Shown here in pieces: positions 30,616 through 39,327 of a stretch of 64,000 nt of DNA. Under the pieces are notes generated by a model. It had not been told where the DNA came from, did no database searches, and saw only the letters and a list, made by a program, of their open reading frames with translations. Each line of letters opens with the position of its first letter. The first letter of the stretch is position 1. Made by a program: the position numbers and the translations under genes. This stretch comes from an uncultured Bacteroidia bacterium (GTDB lineage: Bacteria; Bacteroidota; Bacteroidia; Bacteroidales; UBA932), in the NCBI GenBank assembly GCA_902782225.1, contig CACZMF010000008.1:1-64000 (forward strand). The letters run 5' to 3'.

Positions 30616-30689
30616 AAAGAATTCTGATCGCCACCCTGCTACTGCTACCCATCGCATCACCTGCACAAAACACCTTTTCCAATGACTGA
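30612..30689 (+). CDS. Signal-peptide-only ORF, likely gene remnant
   Basis: A 25-codon frame (MKRILIATLLLLPIASPAQN, then five residues) is a complete Sec signal peptide with an AQ cleavage site and almost nothing after it. Its ATG overlaps the CDF stop (ATGA) and its stop overlaps the ATG of the AmgK-like gene, so translation could pass through it. It looks like the 5' stub of an exported-protein gene whose body was deleted. It may now serve only for coupling. Confidence 0.45.
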   Translation: MKRILIATLLLLPIASPAQNTFSND

Positions 30690-32103
30690 AGACACTCTGA
30701 AACAACTATTCGAGTCCTACACCGGGCAGGAGCTCTCACAGACCGTGGAACTTCCCACATCCGGCAGCCACCGGCGTTATTTCCGCCTGAAGGGAGGCAA
30801 CATTTCGCTGGTCGGAGTGCTGGGCACCAACCGCGACGAGAACCGGGCCTTCATAGGGCTTTCCCGCCATTTCAAGGAAAAGGGCATCAATGTCCCCACG
30901 GTCCATGCGGTCTCGGACGACGAAATGTCGTATATCCAGGAAGACCTTGGCGAGAAGATGCTCTTCGACCAGCTGTCGCAGGGACGCGAAAGCGGCCTCT
31001 ACAGTTCCTATGAGACGAATCTGCTCTGCCGCACCATAGAGCAACTCCCGAAAATACAGTTCAAGGGCGCCGAGGGCCTGGACTGGAGCATATGCTTCCC
31101 CCAGCCGGAGTTCGACGGGCGCATGATAGATTTCGACCTCAACTATTTCAAATACTGCTTCCTCAAGGCCACCGGGCTGGAATTCAACGAGACCCTGCTC
31201 CAGGACGATTTCGACAAGTTCAAGGCCGACCTGCTGGAGGATTGCGAGAACACCTTCCTCTACCGCGATTTCCAGGCCCGCAACGTGATCATACGCGACG
31301 GCGAGCCCTGGTTCATCGACTACCAGGGAGGCCGGCGCGGCCCCATCTACTACGATGTGGCGTCATTCATCTGGCAGGCCCGCTCCCGCTATCCCGAGGA
31401 GCTTAAACAGGAACTCATACGCACCTACCTGCGGGCACTTCGGAGCTACACCACCGTGGATGAAGAAAAGTTCATCGAGCGCCTGCGGCTGTTCGTGCTG
31501 TTCCGCACCCTCCAGGTGCTCGGGGCCTACGGTTTCAGGGGCTACTTCGAAAAGAAGCCGCACTTTCTCGCCAGCGTGCCCTACGCCCTGGACAACCTGC
31601 GCAGCCTGCTGAAGACCCCTTTCAGCGACTACCCCTACATGAACGGCCTGCTGGAGAAGCTCACCACCATGCCGCAGTTCTACGAAATCGTGGAAGACAA
31701 GCGCCTCGAGGTACATATCTACAGCTTCGCCTACAAAAAAGGCATTCCCGCCGACACCACTGGCAACGGAGGCGGCTACGTGTTCGACTGCCGGTCCATC
31801 AATAATCCCGGGAAATACGAGCACTACCGCCAGTTCAACGGCAACGACCCGGAGGTGATCAAGTTCCTGGAAGACGACGGCGAGGTCATAGTGTTCCTGA
31901 AGAGCGTCTACAAGCTGGTGGACGCCCACGTGGAGCGCTTCATAGAGCGCAAGTTCACCCACCTGCAGGTCTGCTTCGGCTGCACCGGAGGCCAGCACCG
32001 TTCGGTGTTCTGCGCCGAGCACCTTGCGAGGCATCTTTCAGAAAAATACGACGTGAAGGTGAAACTCACGCACCGCGAACTGGACATCGAGAAGAGCCTA
32101 TGA
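30682..32103 (+). CDS. AmgK-like sugar kinase fused to RapZ C-terminal domain
   Basis: The 473-residue cytoplasmic protein has two parts. Residues 1-330 are an aminoglycoside-phosphotransferase-fold kinase with the catalytic loop YRDFQARNVI (about 194-203) and WFIDYQGG (metal-binding Asp). Residues about 340-473 match the C-terminal domain of RapZ/YvcJ: VHIYSFAYKKGIP, VFDCRSINNP, and GCTGGQHRSV at about 433-442. AmgK phosphorylates the anomeric position of MurNAc or GlcNAc in cell-wall recycling. The RapZ C-terminal domain in E. coli senses glucosamine-6-phosphate. The following gene encodes a MurU-like enzyme and overlaps by 4 bp, which supports the recycling role. Confidence 0.85.
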   Translation: MTEDTLKQLFESYTGQELSQTVELPTSGSHRRYFRLKGGNISLVGVLGTNRDENRAFIGLSRHFKEKGINVPTVHAVSDDEMSYIQEDLGEKMLFDQLSQGRESGLYSSYETNLLCRTIEQLPKIQFKGAEGLDWSICFPQPEFDGRMIDFDLNYFKYCFLKATGLEFNETLLQDDFDKFKADLLEDCENTFLYRDFQARNVIIRDGEPWFIDYQGGRRGPIYYDVASFIWQARSRYPEELKQELIRTYLRALRSYTTVDEEKFIERLRLFVLFRTLQVLGAYGFRGYFEKKPHFLASVPYALDNLRSLLKTPFSDYPYMNGLLEKLTTMPQFYEIVEDKRLEVHIYSFAYKKGIPADTTGNGGGYVFDCRSINNPGKYEHYRQFNGNDPEVIKFLEDDGEVIVFLKSVYKLVDAHVERFIERKFTHLQVCFGCTGGQHRSVFCAEHLARHLSEKYDVKVKLTHRELDIEKSL

Positions 32104-32843
32104 AAGCGATGGTGTTCGCAGCAGGGCTCGGCACACGGCTCAAGCCCATCACCGACAGCATACCGAAGGCGCTCGTGCCGGTGTGCGGCGACCCCCTGCT
32201 GGGGCACGTCCTCCGCAAGCTGGTGGCTTCCGGCTACGACGACATCGTGGTCAATGTCCACCATTTTGCCGGGCAGATCCGCGAATACCTTGATTCCCAC
32301 GACTTTGGAGTGCGCATCAGCGTGTCGGACGAAAGCGACCTGCTGCGGGAGACCGGCGGCGCGGTGCGGCACGCCCGCCCGCTTCTGGAAGGCGGCGGCA
32401 ACTTTTTGATCCACAACGTGGACATCATTTCCGACCTGGACCTGCAGTGGTTTCGGAATGCTTGCCGGCCCGAGGCACTCGCCACCCTGCTCGTCAGCGA
32501 CAGGCAGACGCAGCGCTACTTCCTTTTCGACGACTCCATGAGGCTCGTCGGCTGGACCAACCTGGCAAGCGGAGAAGTCCGGAGCCCGTACCCCGGCCTG
32601 GACGCGGGCAAATGCAGGCGCCTTGCATTTTCCGGCATCCACAACATATCGCCCCGTATATTCGAGGTATTCGATTCCTACGGCTGCCCCGAACGCTTCT
32701 CCATCGTGGATTTCTACCTCAGGGCCTGCGCCGAATACCCCATTTATGGCGTTGTCCCCGGGAGCATCACTTTAATCGACGTGGGCAAGCTGGATTCGCT
32801 TGCGCTGGCCGAACAGCTGTGCACTAAGCTCTGCTGCCGATGA
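32100..32843 (+). CDS. MurU-like sugar-1-phosphate nucleotidyltransferase
   Basis: The 247-residue protein begins MKAMVFAAGLGTRLKPITDS and PKALVPVCG, the nucleotide-binding signature of sugar-phosphate nucleotidyltransferases, with the Mg2+-binding VDII segment (IHNVDIISDLDL) near residue 105. In the AmgK-MurU pathway this enzyme makes UDP-MurNAc from MurNAc-1-phosphate and so bypasses de novo synthesis. Pairing with the kinase gene upstream is the main argument for MurU over other members. It overlaps the genes on both sides by ATGA. Confidence 0.83.
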   Translation: MKAMVFAAGLGTRLKPITDSIPKALVPVCGDPLLGHVLRKLVASGYDDIVVNVHHFAGQIREYLDSHDFGVRISVSDESDLLRETGGAVRHARPLLEGGGNFLIHNVDIISDLDLQWFRNACRPEALATLLVSDRQTQRYFLFDDSMRLVGWTNLASGEVRSPYPGLDAGKCRRLAFSGIHNISPRIFEVFDSYGCPERFSIVDFYLRACAEYPIYGVVPGSITLIDVGKLDSLALAEQLCTKLCCR

Positions 32844-34195
32844 GACGTTTTATTCCGGTCCTGCTTGCCGCGCTGTGGCTCAGCAGCTGCACGCCTTCCG
32901 GAACGGACATGCCCCAGGTCCCGGAAGACAGGCCGGACAATGTGGACTGGGAGGCCGCATATTCCTATGTATTCGACAGCTCGGTGATTCCTGAAATCCA
33001 CCTGAAGTTCAAGGAAGAAGAGTGGAACAAGCTTCTTCGCGCCTACGACAAGGATCCCGACAACAAAGAGTTCGTCCGGTGCGACGTGCTTTACATCAAG
33101 GGTGAAGACAGGCGGGAGATTCCTGCCGCCGGCATCAGGCTGCGGGGCAACACATCCCGGAGGCGCCCCGAGGGGGGCAAGGGCCAGATGCATGTGGGCA
33201 ACAATCCCGACTGGCACCACGCCCACTTTTCCCTCGACCTCCACTACTACGAGAAAAACTGGCTCCACACCATCGAAGGCGTGCGGCAGGTGGACCTCAA
33301 GTGGTTCAAGGACGACCCTTCCTACACCCGGGAGATCTACTGCTACGACCTTTTCCACCGCTTCGGAGTCTGGACCGCCGTCCACGACGTCTATGCCCGG
33401 CTGTGGGTGCGCGTGGGCGGAAGCCGCGAGGCCTACTACGGCGTGTACGGCCTGCTTGAGCACATAGACAAGAACTACCTGCGCGCACGCAAGGAGCTCC
33501 TGTCTTCGGCCGAGGGAAACCTTTGGAAAAACAGCTATGGATGCGGCCTGCGCAGCAGCGGAGAAAAGTTCGAGTTGAAATGCGGCGCCGACCCCGGGCA
33601 GGCCAGGCGGCAGCTGGACGATTTCATCCACAAGCTCAACAGCTATTCAAATGACGTCTTCTACAACTGGATAGAGTCGGTCGTGGACATCGAGCTGTTC
33701 CTCCGCACCTACGCGGTGAATGTTGCCGTCGGAATGTGGGACGACTACTGGAACAATTCCAACAACTATTATCTGTATTTCACTCCGGAGGGCCGGTTCT
33801 TCTTTATCCCCTTCGACTACGACAACACGCTTGGCACGAGCCTCCAGTGCGGGGTGCAGAGCGATGCCGGGCGGCACGACCCCCTTGGCTGGGGCGAGGA
33901 CCGCAACCCTCTTGTGGCAAAGATACTGTCCCGTCCGCAGTGGCGCAGCATGTACATAGGATTCCTTCGTGAGCTTACCACATCTTCGGGCCTGAGCACA
34001 CCTGCATCGGCCCGGGATCGCATCCTTTCCTGGCAGGAGAGGATTGCGCCGCTTGTTGCCAACGACACGGGAGAAGATATGAAGATAGAAGACCGTCCAG
34101 CCCCCTGGGGCAACCACGGAGAGTACAGGCTGACTACCTTCGGGAAAGACAATTTCTTCCAGGCCAAGGCCGAATCCGTGGTCAATTCCCAGTGA
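32840..34195 (+). CDS. CotH kinase family lipoprotein
   Basis: A 451-residue lipoprotein (lipobox LWLSSC) with the CotH kinase fold. Seen are IRLRGNTS near residue 95, YGVYGLLEHIDKNYL near 205, and the catalytic region VGMWDDYWNNSNNYYLYF followed by FFFIPFDYDNTLG near 300-335. Bacillus CotH is an atypical kinase acting on coat proteins; bacterial surface members are largely uncharacterised. It is translationally coupled to the MurU-like gene, so a role in the envelope is likely. It ends tail to tail with the next gene, overlapping by 14 bp. Confidence 0.85.
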   Translation: MRRFIPVLLAALWLSSCTPSGTDMPQVPEDRPDNVDWEAAYSYVFDSSVIPEIHLKFKEEEWNKLLRAYDKDPDNKEFVRCDVLYIKGEDRREIPAAGIRLRGNTSRRRPEGGKGQMHVGNNPDWHHAHFSLDLHYYEKNWLHTIEGVRQVDLKWFKDDPSYTREIYCYDLFHRFGVWTAVHDVYARLWVRVGGSREAYYGVYGLLEHIDKNYLRARKELLSSAEGNLWKNSYGCGLRSSGEKFELKCGADPGQARRQLDDFIHKLNSYSNDVFYNWIESVVDIELFLRTYAVNVAVGMWDDYWNNSNNYYLYFTPEGRFFFIPFDYDNTLGTSLQCGVQSDAGRHDPLGWGEDRNPLVAKILSRPQWRSMYIGFLRELTTSSGLSTPASARDRILSWQERIAPLVANDTGEDMKIEDRPAPWGNHGEYRLTTFGKDNFFQAKAESVVNSQ

Positions 34196-35417
34196 CCTTC
34201 AGCCTCCCCACCGCCTGCTCAAGGCCGACCGTGGGCTCTATGATATTGTAGTCTTTCCAGAAATCGGGATCGGAGTAGAAAGACGCCTTGTCGGCAAGGG
34301 ACGAAGATGAGCCGAAGGCCTCGGCGCGGCTGATTTTTGTCACTTCCCCGCGCTCACGGCGGTTTGTCACCACCATTTCGGCCACCGCGGTGAACTCCGT
34401 GGCAAACAGCCGCCTGCGCCAGTCGCAGTTGAAGCGGAACAGGGTCTTCAGGTAGCTTATACGGGTCTTCCCTCCTTCGGTCTTATAGTCCAGCAGAAGC
34501 GTCATTTCCTTGGGCTTGAAACGCAGTCCCGGAGGACGTCGCACAAGCATCGCCCCGATTGCCTTGCCCTCGTCGGACATGTCGAGCGAAAGCTCTATCC
34601 TGGTGAAAGCCAGGGTCTCGCGGTCGATATAGACGGTGCCGTTCTGCAGGGCTATCGGGGCCTCGCGGGCAGGAGACAGGCGGATGACAAACTGCATCCT
34701 GCCGTCTATGGGGCGCGGCTCCAGCATCTCAAGGCGGTAGAAGTCGAGGGCGTCGGTGTCCAGCACTATGCCGCGGGTCTTTACAATATCTAGATCGACG
34801 GACATCACAGGGCCTCCCACCACCTTCACGCCAAGGGTGTCGGCCTTGCGGGGGCTGGTCAGAAGACGGCTCTTCACCACGGCAGCGCGGTCGCGTCCGA
34901 AGGCATCGGAGAATGATGATTTATACATTTTCGTGACCGCTTCGGACACATAGATGAAGCGCTGGCGTTTACGCACGGTCTCGCGATAGAAGCAGTCGAA
35001 GAGTTCAGGCTCAGACGGGCAGTTGTCGGGGATACGGTATATGGCCTGACGCAGGATGGCCAGCGGATCGCCGGACACTACGAGCGAAGGATCCAGGGTC
35101 AGGTTGCCCCGTTTCAGGCGCACCCGCATCACCTCGCCCGCCTCAGGCACTTCCAGGCTGAGAGTCTCATAGCCCAGACAACTGAAATTCAAGGAATTCA
35201 AGGGCTTGTCCGACTTTATCACGAAGGTGCCGTCGTCGTTGGAGACCGTCGCATAACTGGTGCCGGGCACGGACACTGCCACGGCAGGGATGATGCGTCC
35301 GGAATCAGCATCGCGCACCACGCCCCTTGCGCTGAAGCGCAGGCTGTCCGACTGGCCATGCAGGCAGGCGGGAAGGAGCAGCGCCAGGCAACAGAGCATA
35401 TTATATAACTTGTTCAT
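34182..35417 (-). CDS. Carboxypeptidase-regulatory-like domain envelope protein
   Basis: Start set at ATG 35417 (MNKLYNMLCCLALLLPACLH), which gives a signal peptide and leaves the promoter box free. Residues about 30-105 are a carboxypeptidase-regulatory-like beta-sandwich (ARGVVRDADSGRIIPAVAVS, NFSCLGYETLSL), as found before TonB-dependent barrels. The remaining 300 residues (FDCFYRETVRKRQRFIYVSE, IYVDRETLAFTRIEL-like strands) have no recognised enzyme motif and match a common Bacteroidota envelope protein type. It is probably periplasmic or attached to the outer membrane. Confidence 0.75.
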   Translation of the reverse strand: MNKLYNMLCCLALLLPACLHGQSDSLRFSARGVVRDADSGRIIPAVAVSVPGTSYATVSNDDGTFVIKSDKPLNSLNFSCLGYETLSLEVPEAGEVMRVRLKRGNLTLDPSLVVSGDPLAILRQAIYRIPDNCPSEPELFDCFYRETVRKRQRFIYVSEAVTKMYKSSFSDAFGRDRAAVVKSRLLTSPRKADTLGVKVVGGPVMSVDLDIVKTRGIVLDTDALDFYRLEMLEPRPIDGRMQFVIRLSPAREAPIALQNGTVYIDRETLAFTRIELSLDMSDEGKAIGAMLVRRPPGLRFKPKEMTLLLDYKTEGGKTRISYLKTLFRFNCDWRRRLFATEFTAVAEMVVTNRRERGEVTKISRAEAFGSSSSLADKASFYSDPDFWKDYNIIEPTVGLEQAVGRLKVTGN

Positions 35418-35443
35418 TTTCCAACGATAAGGCTGGTCTTCCA

Positions 35444-35451
35444 CAAATATA
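35444..35451 (-). promoter_or_regulatory. -7 box TATATTTG for the minus-strand envelope gene
   Basis: An exact TATATTTG on the minus strand, 26 bp before the ATG at 35417. It is back to back with the plus-strand box at 35475. Confidence 0.6.
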
Positions 35452-35474
35452 GTCTTTTTCTTTCATTTTCTTCT

Positions 35475-35482
35475 TATATTTG
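35475..35482 (+). promoter_or_regulatory. -7 box TATATTTG for the outer-membrane barrel gene
   Basis: An exact TATATTTG only 4 bp before the ATG at 35487, so the transcript would start at or near the start codon. Confidence 0.55.
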
Positions 35483-35486
35483 TCAT

Positions 35487-36203
35487 ATGAAAAGAATTGC
35501 AACAATAATCGCGGCGCTTTGCCTGCTTTCCGCAGTTGCCGCAGCCCAGAACTACACCGACATCGAGATTTCTTCCGGCGACAAGGTAGAATCCAAACTC
35601 CGTCTCGTTTTCCCCATGCACTTCGGGCTCTCCACCCTGGTGAATCCGACCTACAACGGCCCCTGGGCCTCGACTGGGCACGGGCAGTTCCTCAATACAC
35701 AACTCTACCGCAATTTCAACTACGGCATCGAACCCATCGGGCTCCGCTTCTACTCCAAGAAGAGCCCCTTCGAGTTCGGACTGGGCATCAGGCTCTCATT
35801 CATGGACTACTGCCTTGAGAATCCGGCCCTCAGCTTCCACCCCGTGGGCGGAGATTATGTGCCCTATGAAATAGTCTCCGAACAGCCCTCCTACAACGGC
35901 ACGAAATCCAAGATCCACGCCAGCTACGTGGGCGTGCCCCTGAGGTTTTTCTTCAAGGCCGGCAAGGCAAAGCTCTACTCGGGCGTATCTGCCGAGTACA
36001 TGTTCAACGGCTACACCAAGTACCGTGAGCCTAAGGCCCGCGTGACCACCAACGAGCTCTTCAACCGTCTGCGCGCAGGTGTCGAAGTCGGCGCAACCTA
36101 CGGAATCATAGGAGTTTTCGCATCCTACAGCTTCTCTCCCCTGTTCGACGCCCGCTACAGCAACGCCACGGTGTTCAGCTTCGGCCTGACGCTCGGAATG
36201 TAA
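35487..36203 (+). CDS. Outer-membrane beta-barrel protein
   Basis: A 238-residue protein with a signal peptide cut after AVAAA. Alternating amphipathic strands with aromatic girdles (IGLRFYSKKSPFEFGLGIRL, YVGVPLRFFFKAGKAKLYSG, GVFASYSFSPLFDARY) and a C-terminus close to FGLTLGM fit an 8- to 10-strand porin-like barrel. There is no ligand signature. It is followed by the glycerophosphodiesterase gene 11 bp downstream, so the two are probably co-transcribed. Confidence 0.75.
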   Translation: MKRIATIIAALCLLSAVAAAQNYTDIEISSGDKVESKLRLVFPMHFGLSTLVNPTYNGPWASTGHGQFLNTQLYRNFNYGIEPIGLRFYSKKSPFEFGLGIRLSFMDYCLENPALSFHPVGGDYVPYEIVSEQPSYNGTKSKIHASYVGVPLRFFFKAGKAKLYSGVSAEYMFNGYTKYREPKARVTTNELFNRLRAGVEVGATYGIIGVFASYSFSPLFDARYSNATVFSFGLTLGM

Positions 36204-36214
36204 GGAAGCAAAAT

Positions 36215-37546
36215 ATGAAAAAACTGTTTATCCTTCTGGTCCTGGCCTGCTCCTGCTCCCCTGCTGTCCAGCGGCTCAGCGATTCTATGGCAGGGGTCCG
36301 CGACTATGTGCCCCGGTATGCGGTAATGGCCCACAGGGGCTCAACCTACTGGGCCCCGGAGGAGACCGAAAGCGCCTGGCGCTGGGCTCGCGAGATGGGA
36401 GCGGACTACCTGGAGTCCGACCTTCAGTGCACCAAGGACGGCGTGATTCTCGCCAACCACGACGTCAACCTCACGCGCACCACCGACATTGCCGCAGTCT
36501 TCGGCGAGGGGCTTCCCAGGAGCCGGGAAGATTTTTACAAATCCCTGGGATTCAGCGAGTCCGATGCAAAGGAGCAGTGCTCCCGGGACCTGGAAACCTT
36601 CCAGCCCTACCAGGCTTCATCCTACTACTACGCCGAGCTCCTCACCCTGGACGCCGGCAGCTGGTTCAATGCCGCGCGGCCCGGCCAGGCTCGTCCCGCC
36701 TTCGCGGGCAGCCAGTACGTCTCGGCCCTGCAGGACCAGATCGCTTATGCCGAAGGAAAGAGGCTGCGCCGTGATGCCCGCGGCCGCCGCGTGCTCCCCT
36801 TCAAGCTTAAAGAGAGTTGCGCCGGCAAGACCCTGGGCCAGCTCAGCGCCTGCGCCAAGGAAAGCGGCAAGTATATGGAAATCATCGACTACGATTTCTC
36901 TTCCGCTTATGAGCCAGACCCTGCAGACACCGGCAACCGCCCCGGCATCTACATAGAATTCAAGGAGCCCGAAGTCAATCCGGAAGACATAGAGCAAAGG
37001 GTCTTCGACATCCTGGATGCCGCAGGCTGGAATATCATCACCAAGCCCGCCACCGAGACCGCATTCCTGAAGGACGGCAAGGTCACGGTGGGCCTGACTT
37101 CCGGAAAGGTCATACTCCAGACCTTCTCCCGCGAGTCGTTATGCAGGGCCAACGCCATCTTCAAGGCCCGCGTGCCCATGTGCTTCCTGCTCTGGCGCAG
37201 CGACTGGAACGGCGAGCTCGACAAGCCCGGCAGCTATGCGGACATACTGAAATGGGCGCAGGACAACGGAGCCCACATCATCGGTCCCTCGATTTCGGGC
37301 GCGCCCAACGACTACGAGGAGCTCGACGCCCAGTGGCAGGCCGAACTGGTCCACAAGGCCGGAATGCTCAACCACCCTTATTCCTTCGACACCGTGGAAC
37401 AGATGGAAGAGCACGCACGGCGCAGCGACGGCTACTTCACCAACCGTTCGGAACTGACCATTAATTACTTGATCCAGCACGGAATGAGGAATTCCGATAT
37501 CGAAGTTCCAGACGCGGAAGCAACACTAAACCGCCTGGGGTATTGA
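36215..37546 (+). CDS. Glycerophosphodiester phosphodiesterase family lipoprotein
   Basis: The 443-residue lipoprotein (lipobox ACSC) carries the GDPD motifs: VMAHRGSTYWAPEET, LESDLQCTKDGVILANHD and LTRTTDI. The core is extended by an insert at about residues 95-230 compared with the usual 250-residue domain; YIEFKEPE near 250 is the distal metal-binding strand. It should release glycerol-3-phosphate from deacylated phospholipid heads or related phosphodiesters outside the inner membrane. Confidence 0.9.
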   Translation: MKKLFILLVLACSCSPAVQRLSDSMAGVRDYVPRYAVMAHRGSTYWAPEETESAWRWAREMGADYLESDLQCTKDGVILANHDVNLTRTTDIAAVFGEGLPRSREDFYKSLGFSESDAKEQCSRDLETFQPYQASSYYYAELLTLDAGSWFNAARPGQARPAFAGSQYVSALQDQIAYAEGKRLRRDARGRRVLPFKLKESCAGKTLGQLSACAKESGKYMEIIDYDFSSAYEPDPADTGNRPGIYIEFKEPEVNPEDIEQRVFDILDAAGWNIITKPATETAFLKDGKVTVGLTSGKVILQTFSRESLCRANAIFKARVPMCFLLWRSDWNGELDKPGSYADILKWAQDNGAHIIGPSISGAPNDYEELDAQWQAELVHKAGMLNHPYSFDTVEQMEEHARRSDGYFTNRSELTINYLIQHGMRNSDIEVPDAEATLNRLGY

Positions 37547-37564
37547 TAATTCAAAAATAATACT

Positions 37565-37572
37565 TATATTTG
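37565..37572 (+). promoter_or_regulatory. -7 box of the tRNA-Val promoter
   Basis: TATATTTG, an exact Bacteroidota -7 box, 16 bp upstream of the mature tRNA 5' end and just after the preceding gene. Confidence 0.6.
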
Positions 37573-37588
37573 CAGTCCCAATTTGGAC

Positions 37589-37663
37589 AGGGGCGTAGCT
37601 CAGCTGGTTTAGAGCGCTTCAGTCACATTGAAGAGGTCGTCGGTTCGAATCCGACCGTCCCTA
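37589..37663 (+). tRNA. tRNA-Val (anticodon CAC)
   Basis: The 75-nt sequence folds as a full cloverleaf. The acceptor AGGGGCG pairs with CGTCCCT (one G-U), the D stem GCTC with GAGC, the anticodon stem CTTCA with TGAAG, and the T stem GTCGG with CCGAC around TTCGAAT. The seven-base anticodon loop GTCACAT gives anticodon CAC, which reads GUG (Val). Position 32 is G rather than the usual pyrimidine. CCA is not encoded. Confidence 0.9.
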
Positions 37664-37664
37664 C

Positions 37665-37693
37665 AAAAAAGCAGCCGTCGAGGCTGCTTTTTT
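37665..37693. terminator. Bidirectional rho-independent terminator
   Basis: The hairpin GCAGCC-gtcga-GGCTGC is flanked by an A-run on the left and a T-run on the right. It can end the tRNA transcript on the plus strand and the beta-helix gene (stop at 37711) on the minus strand. Confidence 0.85.
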
Positions 37694-37710
37694 GTGTCCG
37701 GTCCTAAGGA

Positions 37711-39252
37711 CTACTGAGGCATCTGGGCGCCGTAGCCGGCCACCTTGCCGAACAGGTCCTTTGCCTTCTCCCAAGGATACTTGTTGCAGTACATGCTGGG
37801 ACGCACGATCTCGGAACCCTGCTGGTTCAGGCCGAACATGCGGTTCACCTGGTTGGCTGCAGAATTGGCGTTGTAGCTCTCGGACTGAATGATCTCCAGG
37901 GACATATAACCTTCGAGATAAGACTTGTCGATAGCGTTGATGAATGCCTTTTCGCTCTCGGGGAGGTCTCTGTTGCCTTCGTACTTGGGGCCGATCTGCT
38001 CGGCCTCCTCGATGCGGGCGGCAGGGACGGAAATCGAAGCGGCGCCCATGGCGGCGATTTCAAGGTCGCGCTTGTTGGCGAAATAGTAGTTGTCGTAGAG
38101 GTTGCTGACCTTGAGCTTCTCCATCTCCTTGTTGCTTTCATAGAAAACGCGCTCTACGCCGCAGTTGCTGTTGCATCCGAAGATGTTGTTGTGGACGTCG
38201 ATGGTGCGGATGCCGTTCATGAAACGGAAGCCCTGGCCCATATCCTCAAAGGCCTTGGTGCGGGTCCAGGTGAACATCACGGTGTTGTGGTGGAAGTCGA
38301 GGGAGACCTGCTCGATGTCGGCATCCCTGACGTTGCCCTTGACCTGGCAGGCCGAGTAGCGGCAGGCCACGAATACGTTGTTGCAGACTTCCATGTGGCC
38401 CTTGCCCATCAGGGCGCAGATGCCATAGTCGCGGCAGTTCACGAACACGCAGTTGGAGACGCGCACATTGCCTTCCACGTCCATGTGGAGGGCATATTCA
38501 TCTCCGCTGGAGAAGCCCTCGAGAGGAAGGCTGGGATTGGCGTCCGGCTCCACGAAGCGGCCGGTCAGGACGCCTTCGTTGGGGGTGCCCGTGGCCACTT
38601 CCTTGACGTTCTTCACGAAATAGCGGTTGTTCTCACCGAGATCGAAGGTGAAGCCGTCGATCACCACAGTGCCCACGGGACCGACGTATCCGTAGGGACG
38701 CCTTGCATTGATGTTCATCAGGGGCGCGGTGAATTTCTGGTCGTAGGGCTGGATCCTGGTCACGAACCTGATCACGTCCCTCTGGCTGAAATCGGTGGAG
38801 TAACCGCCGTAGATGCTGATGAATTTGCCGGGTTCGTGGGATGAATCGGCGAACTTGCCGCTTTCCACGTAGCCGCGGTCCATGTTGCCGAGGTAGTTGC
38901 CTTCGGCGACGAGGATCTGGTCATTCTCCTCGGCTGCGTTGATTGCCTTCTGGAGGTCCTTCATGGCGGTGGTGGGGCTAAGGCCGTCCGCACGGGCTGA
39001 ACCGGTGGAGACGCTCACATAAAGGGTTTTGCCCTTGATTTCGGTGTTGATGGCTTTCTGCGCTGCCTTGTCGGCGGCATCCTGCTTACCTTTTTCAACG
39101 GCATTCTGCACGCCCTTGCGCGCTTCATTCCTGGCTGCTCCGCTGACTTTGTTGCCTATCGAGCGGAGAATGCCGGACGGGGTCTGGGCGGACGCAGGCT
39201 GCATGGCTGCAACAGCGAGAAAAGCTGCGAGAATCAGAGTAAATCTTTTCAT
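37711..39252 (-). CDS. Secreted right-handed beta-helix protein
   Basis: Start set at ATG 39252 (MKRFTLILAAFLAVAAMQPA), giving a signal peptide cut near ASAQ. After a charged helical segment rich in Ala, Lys and Glu (about 25-75), the chain follows the DUF1565/parallel beta-helix pattern: LYVSVSTGSARADGLSPTTA, LQKAINAAEENDQILVAEGN, VRVSNCVFVNCRDYGICALM, CNNVFVACRYSACQV and VHNNIFGCNSN. It resembles pectate-lyase-fold surface proteins; catalytic residues could not be identified. Its own promoter lies just upstream. Confidence 0.75.
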   Translation of the reverse strand: MKRFTLILAAFLAVAAMQPASAQTPSGILRSIGNKVSGAARNEARKGVQNAVEKGKQDAADKAAQKAINTEIKGKTLYVSVSTGSARADGLSPTTAMKDLQKAINAAEENDQILVAEGNYLGNMDRGYVESGKFADSSHEPGKFISIYGGYSTDFSQRDVIRFVTRIQPYDQKFTAPLMNINARRPYGYVGPVGTVVIDGFTFDLGENNRYFVKNVKEVATGTPNEGVLTGRFVEPDANPSLPLEGFSSGDEYALHMDVEGNVRVSNCVFVNCRDYGICALMGKGHMEVCNNVFVACRYSACQVKGNVRDADIEQVSLDFHHNTVMFTWTRTKAFEDMGQGFRFMNGIRTIDVHNNIFGCNSNCGVERVFYESNKEMEKLKVSNLYDNYYFANKRDLEIAAMGAASISVPAARIEEAEQIGPKYEGNRDLPESEKAFINAIDKSYLEGYMSLEIIQSESYNANSAANQVNRMFGLNQQGSEIVRPSMYCNKYPWEKAKDLFGKVAGYGAQMPQ

Positions 39253-39283
39253 TTCTATAATGTTTAGTGGTTTAGTCGTTTCG

Positions 39284-39314
39284 CAAATATAGCAAACCCG
39301 GACCAATAATTCAA
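39284..39314 (-). promoter_or_regulatory. Promoter of the beta-helix gene
   Basis: On the minus strand the -7 box TATATTTG (39284-39291) and a -33 TTG (39312-39314) are spaced by 20 bp. The start codon at 39252 is 31 bp downstream of the -7 box. Confidence 0.65.
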
Positions 39315-39327
39315 GTATCGGGCCAGT

